From Xylogone sp. PMI_703 (lineage: Eukaryota > Ascomycota > Leotiomycetes): 64,000 nucleotides of DNA. Where the stretch lies: contig JAJTUQ010000008.1 in the NCBI GenBank assembly GCA_021399445.1, forward strand, positions 806,001 through 870,000, read 5' to 3'. Under the pieces are notes generated by a model that saw only the letters and a program-made list of their open reading frames with translations, was not told the DNA's origin and searched no databases. A program made the translations under genes and the position numbers. Every line of letters begins with the position of its first letter. Within the stretch, counting starts at the first letter, position 1. Shown here one piece after another: positions 34,549 to 44,887 of this stretch.

Positions 34549-35022
34549 CAGATAATGCTACACAATCACAAGTCCTATCTATGAATCTAGGCTAGATAAA
34601 GAGGGAAGAAAGAGTGAAAATTAGAAACACAGGTGCACCAACCGCAGTCCCCCTGGAGCATCCCGCCAGTCTTAATCTCTCGACGCGTCCTTTTACCCCA
34701 CAAATAGTGGAAAACAATACATCCACTCAGATGAAAAGAAAAACACATATTGGTCTATCTAGCAGCGTTTCAGGGATCCTGTATTAGTTATTAGCAATAA
34801 CATGTCTAAGCCAGATTCTAGTTCGGAATAACAGGACACTCGTGGTAGACCTGAGAGTTTTCAATATATTCTTCCTACGCTTAAAAGCCCAAATTTGACA
34901 ATGACACAGTGGTGGCCATATCACGATGACTTCGATAATCCCTTGATGCAGCACATATGATTAAGCTTTGAGCCGCCCGCCTCAATGGTATCATCTTATG
35001 AAAAAAGGCCTTATATTGCAGC
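34549..35022 (+). pseudogene. Duplicated fragment of the 25.6-26.1 kb regulator, copy B
   Basis: Seen: base-by-base similarity to 25603-26070 over about 470 bp, with deletions. The best-preserved reading is 34803-34960 (MSKPDSSSE then a stop, then RGRPESFQYILPTLKSPN and WWPYHDDFDNP). Copy B keeps a Trp pair where copy A has TGG>TGA, while copy B has its own stop (GAATAA) where copy A reads EQQ. The zinc-cluster and finger exons are absent, so only the middle of the gene was duplicated or survives. Confidence 0.7.
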
Positions 35023-35034
35023 CCCGGTGAAGAC

Positions 35035-35960
35035 ATTGATGGTGGGCTAATACCCTTCACAGTCCAAAGTCCTCGTTAGCACAGTGGTGATGGGCTCAAT
35101 GGTGAGATCCTCGTTTATTTTGCACAGAAGAGTGTGGTTCTCTCGTTTTCTAGTGATGTGGATCATTTCCAGCTTTTCCGGGGCGAAGAATATTTTGTTG
35201 GCATTACCCCAGTTAATGATTCCTTGTATGTCCTCGCCGACGAGTCTGACGTTTTCATCTAGGGATTTGCTTGCCGACAGAGATCATCGACATTCTTCAT
35301 ATTTTAGCTTTGAATCTTGTGCACAAAGTTCCGCGAGATATAGGATGTATATGACGGGCGAGAGTGGAGAGCCTTGTGGGTTTCCGCAAGCCACTGAGTA
35401 GTACTGAGTGGTAGCTTCTTCTAGCCTGACTCCGACTTGTCTACTTGTGAGGAAGTTATCCACTAGGCGGAGTAGAGATAGTGGCTATCCTTGTGTAGTC
35501 ATTCGTTGTAGGGGTCGTTTGCGAAGAAGCGCATCGAATGCTCCTGATTTTGCGCTAGTATTGCCCCTAGATCATATGTAAAGGAGGCTATAAGATCCAT
35601 AGCACATCTTTTGGGGAGGGCGCTGCCATCTTGTGTGTCGATATAATATCTGTCAAGCTTCAAAAAATTATACTCACAGAGAACTTACAAAGTACTGTCA
35701 TTGTATGCATTATGCACCCTAAGAAGGATCACGGATAGGATTGTCCCAAACTGACCGCTATAGGCTTTTGCACTTTCTTTCACAGCCTACTGGCTACACA
35801 AAGCTATCCCACCCTTCTGGCTCACAATCATTGTTACGCTACTTATATACACCTTTGGTGCTATCCTTCGTTCGAGTCCTTTGGAGATACATGAAAGTAG
35901 TGCAATTGGTCTCCAGGAGCGTACTGAACTTTTATCTCTTTTACCTACCTTTGGACAGCA
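35035..35960 (-). mobile_element. Non-LTR retrotransposon reverse-transcriptase relic
   Basis: Seen on the minus strand, in order: an RT motif-1-like segment SWRPIALLSCISKGLERR (about 35910-35850), then SALPKRCAMDLIASFTYD (about 35630-35580), GAFDALLRKRPLQRM (about 35550-35505), NFLTSRQVGVRL, and the template-grip segment CGNPQGSPLSP (about 35385-35355). A degraded palm region follows, with NWGNANKIFFAPEKLEMI (about 35210-35160). These are the blocks of I/Tad-type fungal LINE RTs. Stops and frameshifts break every block from the next, and the YADD catalytic segment after CGNPQGSPLSP is missing. No endonuclease, RNase H or poly-A tail is recognised, so the element boundaries are not defined. 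Confidence 0.75.
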
Positions 35961-36765
35961 TATCTCCTTCAGCTAGCTTCTAAGTTTGTGGAAAGTGACT
36001 GAGTGCTAAGCATTGGTTGAACGAAGTGTGTGTAATATGCTTGATTGGTTCCCAGCAGGATTTGAGTAGCCTGACTGGATCCCATCTATTCCCGGAGATG
36101 TGCTGGCGACTCTGGTAGTCTTTGGTTCAATTTCCTCTAGTGAAGTGGATGTAGTTCACTCTAAGGTCCCTATGCCTACCCAGTCTTGTAGGGGGTCTAG
36201 TGTGCTCTCCCTGAAGGAGGGGGGAAGCTTCTAGCGGAAAGGCAAGGCTCTTAGCGTGCTCTCGTGGGGGGGGGGGTTTGTGTGTTTGAAAGGTGACAAG
36301 GAAATTGCGACAAAGAACTTTGCTAAAGAACTTTCTCTGATGGAACTTCCTAGCATTTATTTCGAGCATTCTTTATTTCAAAGGGTATCGAAGCCATGCT
36401 AGAGAGAAGGTGAACTTTATATAGTAGCTCGCGAGCTATTCCGGATCTTCAAAACTGACCACTATCAACGTCTTGGCCGGCTCAGCGCTTTGAAGTGGTT
36501 ATGTGCGACGTTGACCTGTCGAGTTGAACACTAGGCAGCTTATCTTCTCTTTAGTGCATTCTTCGGAGATAAGATGATCGATATCAGGGGAATCAATGCG
36601 AGATGGGTCCAAGGAAAAGGTTCCCTAGCAATCTTCTCCATGCCAGAAGCTTGTTTTCTCCTCTCCCCTTCGAGCACCCACCAGAACTTCCCCACCCTTT
36701 GGGGTTGCACTACAGCAAGGACGTCGTCGCTGCGGCCACCACCTGCCACTATCGGGGTCTTATAA
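35961..36765. other. No supported gene
   Basis: A G homopolymer of about ten bases lies near 36266-36275. Frames here are short and unrecognised. Confidence 0.35.
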
Positions 36766-36875
36766 GTCTTCCCTCTCCCTCCATTCTCTCTTTCTTCCCT
36801 TCTTTCCTTCCTCCAACTTCTGTTCCTCGCATCATTTTTCTTACCTCCTCACCTTCTACCTTCTCATCATAGCAG
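36766..36875 (+). promoter_or_regulatory. Pyrimidine-rich tract, possible promoter element
   Basis: About 110 bp strongly enriched for C and T on the plus strand, ending just before ATG codons at 36882 and 36890. CT-rich tracts upstream of start codons are common in filamentous fungal promoters. This is inference from composition only. Confidence 0.35.
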
Positions 36876-36881
36876 CCATCG

Positions 36882-37376
36882 ATGCAGCCTTGCAGGGTAG
36901 AGGATCATATAACCTCGATTTGGAGCATCATGACCCAGTGGAGGACACATCTAAGGTTCTACGACTTCTCAGGGGTACTCGAGTTGGCTTTCACTACTAT
37001 CACTCGCACAAACCCACTATGTCCATCTACGAACCTCTTGTCGCCTATATGAATGCCCAAGATCGGGAAACAGCTTCTAATCTTTACCTTCAGTGCAATC
37101 CTGCAGTTTACGCCAGAGGAATTGAAAAGTGAGATACAGACTTTTGGCCTTGCCAAAAATGCCATGCGCCAAATGGACCAGCTGCGATTCTTTATCTACG
37201 TACCAACTCCTACTCATATCTTCTCACACCATTTTACTCTCAAATGGCTGGGCAATGACAGTCTTGAGGCACGTCGTCAATACCATACTCGCGACAGGGG
37301 TTGGCATGAGTTTGTGATCATGCTTGACCATTGGAAAGTGAGTATAGTGGCAAGGTTGAGCTCATTGTGCCATTAG
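36882..37376 (+). pseudogene. Hypothetical protein, probably frameshifted
   Basis: Seen: two overlapping protein-like frames. One starts at 36890 and is coherent through MSIYEPLVAYMNAQDRETASNLYLQ (about 37019-37093). The other takes over near 37110 with FTPEELKSEIQTFGLAKNAM and QLRFFIYVPTPTHIF, continuing to a GTGAGT donor-like site at about 37337. A one-base shift between about 37095 and 37112 would join them. ATG at 36882 is in the second frame but meets a stop at about 37050. The family is not recognised. The coherent content and the CT-rich tract upstream suggest a former gene. Confidence 0.35.
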
Positions 37377-37855
37377 CTAACCAGCTTCTACTTCACCAGA
37401 TGTATATCTATGATCCTAGCTATAAACCGCCGGCGAGTACAAATGTAACTCGCCGTCGATAAGTGCAAGACTTGCCGAAGATTGGGTCTCGAGCTCATGA
37501 TATTATCAGCCTGATTTGAGGTCCGGAGAAAACTGGAGGGCGGCAACTGCGAGTCAACGAGATCTGGGTAGGCTGGGGAGGAGATAAGGGAGGAGATTGT
37601 CGGAAGATGAACCTAGATTAGACCCAGGCCTGGCCTACAGCAACTGTTAGCTCCTCATCTAGTTCAGGCTTGTACAGTACAAAGAGTCAGCCATAGCTTG
37701 TAGGAAGTTTAGTAAAAAAGTATCAGGGAATTAGATAAATAAGACACAAATAAAATGCAGAAAATCGATGCTGGCAACTCCGAAAACAAGGGTACTCAAT
37801 CGGTCGAGAAATGCGCGGAAGACGTAATATAAAAATCGTTTTCAAGTTCGATGAC
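37377..37855. other. No supported gene
   Basis: No domain-bearing frame is seen. The 3' part of the gene at 36.9 kb might extend here but is not recognised. Confidence 0.3.
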
Positions 37856-38520
37856 AATTTTGACGACACTTCTCGCGCTGCAAATCTTCACACCATTGCA
37901 AAACATGATCTGTGACGTCCCCAATGATTCGTGGTACCGCCTCCTGAGCTACCAGACTGACAAGCTCCTGTCCTCCCACACGATCCCAAATGTATCTGCG
38001 TATTCTGTGGGGGTGGCAATGCTGATGCAGCAACGATAATATGTAATGGACGATTTAAGAACCATCGTGGCCACTCACTCGTACGCAACCATTCTGTTTT
38101 CTCGTCATGCTCAAGTTCGAACGCGTACTCAACAGACTTAGCCTCCTCATCAACAAAGTCTCTGTGCTTCTTCCGCCTCTATCTTTAAAATTACAAGCTC
38201 TTCGTCTGTCAATTCTGTTTCGGTGACCTATTTGATGTTATGACATGGGACAGGATCAGCATTTGCATTTACTTTCCACCACTTTCCTCGAGTTGACTCC
38301 ATCAATCTCTGCAAGTAGCAAGCTGTATTTGCAGCAGTAATACTGGGATCATTGAATATTTCACGGCCTTTATTCAGGTGAGCTCGAAGATGCTTAAAAA
38401 CCTCTGTAGGTCTCGAATGATCGGATCTCGAATAAATTTTTTCAGGTCGTGGTGACATTACAAGTGCCGTGGGAGTTGCTCGCCTGGAACTGCACTCTGG
38501 CAGGCCTTACAAAATAATAA
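37856..38520 (-). pseudogene. OrsD/DUF3505-like N-terminal relic
   Basis: Seen on the minus strand: a zinc-finger-like start (FCKACQSAVPGEQLPRHL, about 38510-38460) followed by a stop, then LRAHLNKGREIFNDP, a segment VTETELTDEELVILKIEAEE, then EWLRTSEWPRWFLNRPLHII (about 38100-38040) and RYIWDRVGGQELVSLVAQEA. The order matches the N-terminal part of fungal OrsD-like proteins (C-x2-C...H finger, then a W-x-x-x-x-x-WP-x-x-F motif). At least three stops and two frame changes disrupt it, and no downstream part is present. The family is named after a gene of the Aspergillus orsellinic acid cluster, but most members are orphan or transposon-like. Confidence 0.55.
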
Positions 38521-40564
38521 GTTATAATCTTTTAAGTATGTAATAGGATTGCATGCTGCGATAAAATCCGATGTTGGCTGCTGTGAGGTAGAAGTGCGAT
38601 AAACGCATTTGTTCGAGTGAGGTCGTAAAACACCAAATACAATATCTTCATTTTGCTATTCATATCTCAAGACATTAGCAGTCTTCATCTTACAGAGACG
38701 ACTTAACACAAACTTACGTCTAAAGTGTCGTCTGTAACACTACTAGCTGCAGCCACTACAGAATGCTAGTCTTCTCCGCATTCTGAGCTGCAGCCGCAGC
38801 TGCAGGTGTGGGATCCACATAATTCGCCGTGTAGTTAATCCACTTCAACGTCATTGAACCTTAGTTCTCTCAAATTGCTCGGACTTCAACACATTGCATT
38901 TTAAATACCATGGAAAATTTCAATCTTCTATGCTACAGCAACAGTGATAAAAGATAACATTAAGCTTCGCAATTTTAACGCGACGCGTCCAGCACGGGAA
39001 ACGCGTGCTTTGCCGTCAATGATGTGTCGTCCAGAGCTACTAATATGGTTAGTTTTTCTGACATCAGCAATCTGATGGGCTGTGGGCAGCTAACTAGAAG
39101 AGGGAAAATGCTCATGAAAGTTGCCTTTGCGACGTATGGGCAGGAGATGGCCCAATATGGAAGAGCTGTGGAAATTACTATAGAAAAATGGCCTTTTAGC
39201 TAATAAGAACCTGAGAAGCACAGGCCATCATGGTGGTTTATTCGGCCCAGTACGAAGTAAGATGAGGATCGAGATGTGTACTGTGGTAGTAAATGATTAT
39301 TCCCGAATTCCTTACCCGATTCACTATTGATGGCTTCAGAAAGATACATGTTGTTTCCTAATCATAGTGGGATACTGAAAATGGTTGTTTATTGTGGAGG
39401 CAGGAAGCCTACCCCGTCGCTAAGCTTGCTTGTGGCACTAAACCCGCCTTTGTCATAAGAACACGTTTGCTAATAACATAATTCCCGGTGTCACCGGCTA
39501 CCCGATGTCACCGGCCACTGAATTTCACAGCAAAATTGTCAAATTTCAAGTATTAATACCTTAACAACCACATTCAATTTGAATATGAAATTTTCAAATT
39601 CTAATAATATATTTAATAATATATTTTATTTTAAGTTTTTAATGATTCAAAATGTCTGTAAATAAGTATATAAAGATAAATTTAACAATAAAAAAGAGTT
39701 ATTACGTTATAAAGTACATTTAGTAATTAAAAGATTTAAATAAGTCTATAGAGTAAATTATATAAAAACCTTTATAATAATAATAAAGTATATTGTGGAA
39801 GCGATAGTGTGAGCGTAACAATAACGCTGGCTAGAGCATACAGGAATAGAGCTTATGCGACGGGATCACGCAGAACCATATAAACAACAAGTACACAAGG
39901 CAAACGAACGAACCACTCCCTTGGTTGAGTATGAAAAGGTTGTTGTTTTATTAGCTAGAACCTCTCGCCAGTTTATACCAGCTCGGCTCCGGAATGACTA
40001 ATGCTTTACATGACATGTTTCCCTACCACAATATATCCGTAAAAACTACTTTAATTATAATAATAACTAAAAGCCTAAAAATACACAACATGGGCAGCAG
40101 CCTAAACCTGTTTTGGGTGCCCAATGGGGTAGGAAATTCCCGAAATAGGGCATGGGTGCCAACGAGAGTGCATTGGGCACCCTTCTTGTTAATATAGGAC
40201 TACATGTATGAACGTGAAAAAAGGGTTGCTGGGGGACCAGTAACTTGTTGAAAGATACAGGAAAACAACATACTTTTGCTTGGCATTCTTGTGTCTCTTT
40301 CAGTAAGTTACAGGCCCAACAGCAACCTTCCTTTCACACGCATCCCAGATGTGCAACAAAATATTGATCACATCCATGATTGGTTCCAGAGAAGGCAACC
40401 GATGATTATCCGGCCATTTTATCTCATCTTCAGGCAGGCTTTACACATTTCAGGTACTAGTAAAGCTGGCACTATGGATCAAGGAATCTGTCGAGTTCTG
40501 CGGTGAAGCCAGTTGGAGATTTCACGGTATTTTACATAGCATTTATAGATTACCTGTTTTCTGA
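38521..40564. other. No supported gene; strongly AT-rich block at 39.54-39.80 kb
   Basis: Nothing coding is recognised. From about 39535 to 39800 the sequence is almost entirely A and T with many TAATA and TTTAA steps, as expected of heavily RIP-mutated repeat DNA or a low-complexity spacer. Confidence 0.45.
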
Positions 40565-40870
40565 TGCCCCCGGGGGCAAGAGGCTGAGGTGGAAGTTCGC
40601 GACACAAATCATTAAATGCCCCCGGGGGCATAGCATTTACAAAGCTAAGACGGCAAACCTCGGCATTGATCGTGTGACGATTATGCCCCCGGGGGGCATG
40701 ATGTCGTTAGCATTTGCTACATGGAGATCTTTCTTGTGAACTAAAGTGTCTCGCCAACATTCATGCCCCCGGGGGCATATAGCATCTATAAAACATTCAC
40801 AGTCACATATGCACACACATCTGTATATCCACAAATGCAAACATATATGTGTATATTGCCCCCGGGGGCA
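40565..40870. repeat. Array of five GC-rich palindromes TGCCCCCGGGGGCA
   Basis: Seen: near-identical palindromic boxes at 40565-40578, 40617-40630, 40684-40698 (one extra G), 40764-40777 and 40857-40870. Four are exact 14-mers. Start-to-start distances are 52, 67, 80 and 93 bp, rising steadily. The intervening DNA is AT-rich and not repeated. The last box is 12 bp from the stop of the minus-strand recombinase-like gene at 40883. I found no other copy in the window. It is not a CRISPR array: repeats are shorter than any CRISPR repeat and the host is a eukaryote. Possible roles are a transcription-factor site cluster, recombinase binding sites, or a mobile hairpin like the GC clusters of fungal mitochondria. 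Confidence 0.9.
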
Positions 40871-40882
40871 TCATTCTGGTCC

Positions 40883-43680
40883 CTAACCCAAGGGCCAAGG
40901 TCCTGTAAACTGCTTATAATGCGACGCACTGGAGAACATTATGACCCGCTCTTCTGTAGCAGTCATTGGAGTGGCTGGATTAAATGACCTCTCTGACTTC
41001 GCTAACGGAGGTAAATCCCGACTTTTGTGACCATGGTAGCGATGCCATTCAATGGAAGCCCGCTTATACATAGTAAGTAAGGCTGGTTGCAAGTAGGTAG
41101 GAAATGCCCCGTCTAAGGCATAGTTCTCCGCACGTTGGGCCGGGCGATGGCAACTCTGCCAGGCAAAGACCACGTTGCTGTCGGCGGTAGCGCTCTTGTC
41201 GTCGTGGCGATTGAAGGGCTTCGTGATCCATTGAACATGCTTATTAGTGATTACGATAGATAACTGCCGGTAGAGCCGAACACCGATGGGCTTTTGGAAT
41301 ACCCCCTTACTGATGTCTCGAAGAGTCTCTGTGAGAATCCCAGATCCCCAGACCTTCGTGGGATCCTGATTAGAACAGAAGAGATAATTGCTCCGCATGT
41401 CCTCCTCCACCAGACCGATCTCCCTTGCCAACATCTCCGAAAAGGGCCGGATATAGACAAGGTAATAGAACAAAACCTTTCCTGCCTCGAGTAGGAGGTA
41501 ACGCATCACATAGAACTCATAATTTGTAGTTGCTCGTGCTTTGTGATACCGGGTCAGATATGCCATGAACCCGTCATATACATAGACCCCGCGTTCATCG
41601 AACGCTCCATTGCAATGATCAATACTAAAGATCTCACTACCGCGTGGCGCTTGGCCGCCCGTAATGTACATAGTGGCTAAAAGAGTCCTAAGAACGCTTC
41701 CTTCTTCGCCAAATATTGGGCAGCAGCCAGACGATCCCACGTTCCGTGTTTCATGAGACCGTTCAGCTTAGCTGTGCAGGCTTTCGTACACAGACTTAAA
41801 TAGGCTTCTGATAAATGGTCATCAGGATAACGGACGAAAGAAAATCCCACTTTCCGGTTCCGCAAGTTATCTTTCACCTGGTGAAGGTCTACCTGTGGTA
41901 GCCAATCGTACATGAGCTCCTTACATAGGTCCCCTGCGATCTTGAGAACTCGGTGGGTGAGCATGTGGAACTCGTCCATGGTGATAGATGTATCATGATA
42001 GTGTAACGTCTGGTCACCTAGCCCCCAGCGGACAAAGAAAGTTGGGGGATCTTGACGAGCTAGCTTTCGTCTACAGTGCAAGAGGCTTAGAAATTCCCCA
42101 AGCGGACTCATGGATCCAAGAACCATGTACCGAAGGCGAACCAAGTTGAGTCGTTCCAGATGATTCCACTTGGGTCGGCGGTCCTAACCTACATGAGCGT
42201 ACCTACGATGTGGCAGAGCATATTCGAGGAAAAAGAGACGCTGCATGTAAGTGAGTCCAGCCACGATCAGTGTAAACTCCTTTGCTCTCTTGAACGTAAG
42301 ACCATCCTCACGGATGCCAAGCACACCACTAAAATATACCAGCAAGCTTGAGCCTGGATCGCCATCTATGAATTCCTCCGTAGTGAAGAAAGTGCTTAAC
42401 CGAAAGACTAGGTCGGCCAATGGATCCACTTTGACATTGGCCGTTTCTGGATAATCTTCATTTCCCGCTCCTAAATCTTCCCTCTTCCTTTCTCCTTCCC
42501 CTCCCGTATTTTCTTCCTTTTCTTCCTCTTCCTCTTCCTCCTCCTCCTCCTCCTCCTCCTCCTCTTCTTCTTCATCTTCATCAGAGCCACTGCTATAGCC
42601 CTGCTCGCAGTCCGTAGTCAGGATGTATTCCCCGTAGCAGGTCTCGAAATCCAAGGATGGATCTGTCTAGACGATTTTCAGCTGCCTGAGTTGCTCCTTA
42701 TTGAATCGTATCCCTAGAACCGCTTTCCGCAGCCGCCGAGCCATGTGGTACGCACGGAAGATGAACACAATGAACTTTTTCCATAACCGTCTGTACTTCT
42801 GTCGGCTTGCATCTCTCAATAAAAGTTTAAGGGGTTTCGGGTAAAATCGTGTGCCGTGATGGGTGTGAAGCCAGCAAAGAATAGGCCGGCTAGTACAGCG
42901 TAATGTCTCCTCACACCTGTCAAAAGCACGGTCCGTGGCAACTATCAGCATTGATATCTTCCGCTCCTGCTCTGGGCTGACTAAATCCTCGCCATTATAC
43001 TGGCCAATCGGGAGTTCCCGGCCCAGCGAGCGGGCACGAATCTTATTGACCAGGATGTCCCGACGAGCGCCTTGGTAGTAACGAGCGGCCCATTGAGTGT
43101 AATTCATCCACGGTGAGGTCAACACGAAGCTCTGTGGGCCCGTATCCCTGAGCCTTTCGTAATGGGCTGTAGCCAAGTACATCTCCTCTCGTTGATGAAT
43201 ATCTTCGAGAAATTTTGCTTGTGAGTGAAGAGGAGGTGGCGGAAGGTTATCAGATGGTTACAGAGTCACGATCTCCCAGTACTTAACTCTATTTCTTGGT
43301 AGCCATGTTTGAAGCTTAGCATCACGATATAATGCGTCATACGACGGATTGGACCCTGGAAGCTTATGCTCACGGGACAAATGGCGGACCATTGTTATCT
43401 CGCTGAGAGTCTTGGCAAATAAATCCATATAAATAGTAAGCGAGCGGATACACATTGACCGGTCCGGCCTGGAAAGACAACAAGCCGGGTCGGCTTCTGC
43501 ATAAAGACTTTGAACATGCTCCACAGCGGCGCGACGGTGCGAAACGCCTAGATGGTGTCGATCACGAAGATGGCCATGAAGTTTATCGGCGGTGGCAGCA
43601 ATGGCAAATTGACACGGGCGGCAGATGATGGCGGGCCCTTCCAAGCAGAACTCCAAACCAGTTCTCAAAAGCACATCGGG
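40883..43680 (-). pseudogene. OrsD/DUF3505-type protein with tyrosine-recombinase-like C-terminus, three stops and one frameshift
   Basis: Seen: one minus frame runs from about 43680 to 41677, broken by TAA at 43258-43260, TAG at 42667-42669 and TAG at 42184-42186. A one-base loss near 41690 moves to the frame that ends at 40883. The N-terminus has the OrsD finger (LEGPAIICRPCQFAI...HLRDRHH). The middle has CEETLRCTSRPILCWL, YRRLWKKFIVFIFRAY and a poly-Glu run (CTC repeat at 42517-42580). The C-terminal piece, numbered from 41740, shows TGGQAPRGSEI with R33, LYRQLSI with R158, then SCHRPAQRAENYAL with H198 and Y207. This order and the 9-residue H-Y spacing fit a tyrosine recombinase. No ATG is seen; a TATAG acceptor precedes the frame, so an upstream exon is missing. 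Relatives are often followed by a RecQ-type telomere-linked helicase; none is seen here. Confidence 0.65.
42517..42580. repeat. CTC/CTT trinucleotide microsatellite encoding poly-Glu
   Basis: A run of CTC and CTT units on the plus strand, read as about 20 Glu on the minus strand inside the OrsD-like pseudogene. Acidic low-complexity linkers are usual at this place in the family. Confidence 0.8.
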
Positions 43681-44887
43681 TTGATCTATAATTAGTGATT
43701 GAATGACAGGATGGTAGTCAAATTGTAAGGAATATCTGCGGGATAGTTACTGCTCAGCTCGCATAGTTAAGGGCTCGGCGCGTTCGTCGACGCGTTAGTT
43801 TCACGATGTATATGGACGTGCAGTCAGCAGACCAGCTACTGGTAATATCCAATGTGGGGTTTAGCACCATGGTATGGAGGGGGGGAAGGAGGGCACAGAC
43901 AGCGCACGGACGAAATGAGGAAAGTCAGGCCGACTTTCTCACGAACTGTTTTTATTAGTACCTCTGTTGAACTGACCTGTCTCTAGGGCGGAGGCATGGA
44001 AAGGTGCGGGTTTGGACCTAACTGACTACGGTTGTCTGTCCTCTAGTCACTAGGATGCTATGGATGGGTCACGATCCGTGGTAGCCTGGCTCTGTACGCC
44101 GGTCGTGCCACTGGGTACGTCTTAGAGCTGGGACGGTTGGGCCTAGAAAGGACTACAAAATAGGATGTAAGCGCGGGGGAGTTCGTGTGGTGCTGCTGCA
44201 TTGAGCCTCTGAACTGCTGCTTCAATATGTACGGTAGTTGTAGCCAGAAATACAATAAATAATTGACCCCCTAACACTTAATCAACACCTTGGCTAGATT
44301 AGAATGTTTTATGTGATTACATGAACAAGCAAAGAGATAACTAATCACTTACATTTCTCGCCTGCCCACATATACTCAATGGTTACGTTCGACTACCTTT
44401 ACCTGCTCACGCATAGGCAAGGTAGGGGCAGCGTATTACCCATAGCAGCTCTGTGAGTGCCGACCCGCACGGGCCCTACTCGGTCGCCTAAAGCATCCCG
44501 GAATCCAAGGTCAACTTCCAGGGGAATGGGGCGCTGGGATGCAAAGGCAGGAAAAGGTCAAATGGCGCGCACCTCGACACGCAAGCAAGGTACGGATGAG
44601 CGGCGAACAGTGGACGATTCGGGGGCTTCTCGCGCACAATCTGCTAATAATTACAAGCGGGCCAGAAGGTAAGAAGGGAGGATAAAAAGATGTGGAGAGA
44701 AGCAGGAAGAGGTCAGCTACCAGGGCACGGGCCACTCCAGGGCGACCAGAGGAAATCGACATGATAGGGTTAATCATGCTAGTTAGAAGAGTGGTTACAT
44801 AGAGCATTAAGCTACGAACACCTAACATCACCACCACCACAACAGTTCCAGCAGTTTAATTGCATGACATCTTAAACATCTTTCGTC
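43681..44887. other. No supported gene; upstream region of the HET gene
   Basis: The missing 5' exon of the OrsD-like gene may lie at 43.69-43.8 kb but is not recognised. The final few hundred bases are the promoter side of the HET gene. No specific element is called. Confidence 0.35.

Noticed and set aside
35084..35401. Plus-strand 105-residue protein
   Set aside because: Its reverse complement carries reverse-transcriptase blocks; the plus frame is a shadow.
40565..40870. CRISPR-like array
   Set aside because: Repeats are 14-bp palindromes, spacing is not constant and the genome is eukaryotic. It is reported as a palindrome cluster instead.
42251..42454. Plus-strand protein opposite the OrsD-type gene
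   Set aside because: It is a mirror of a well-supported minus frame with family motifs.
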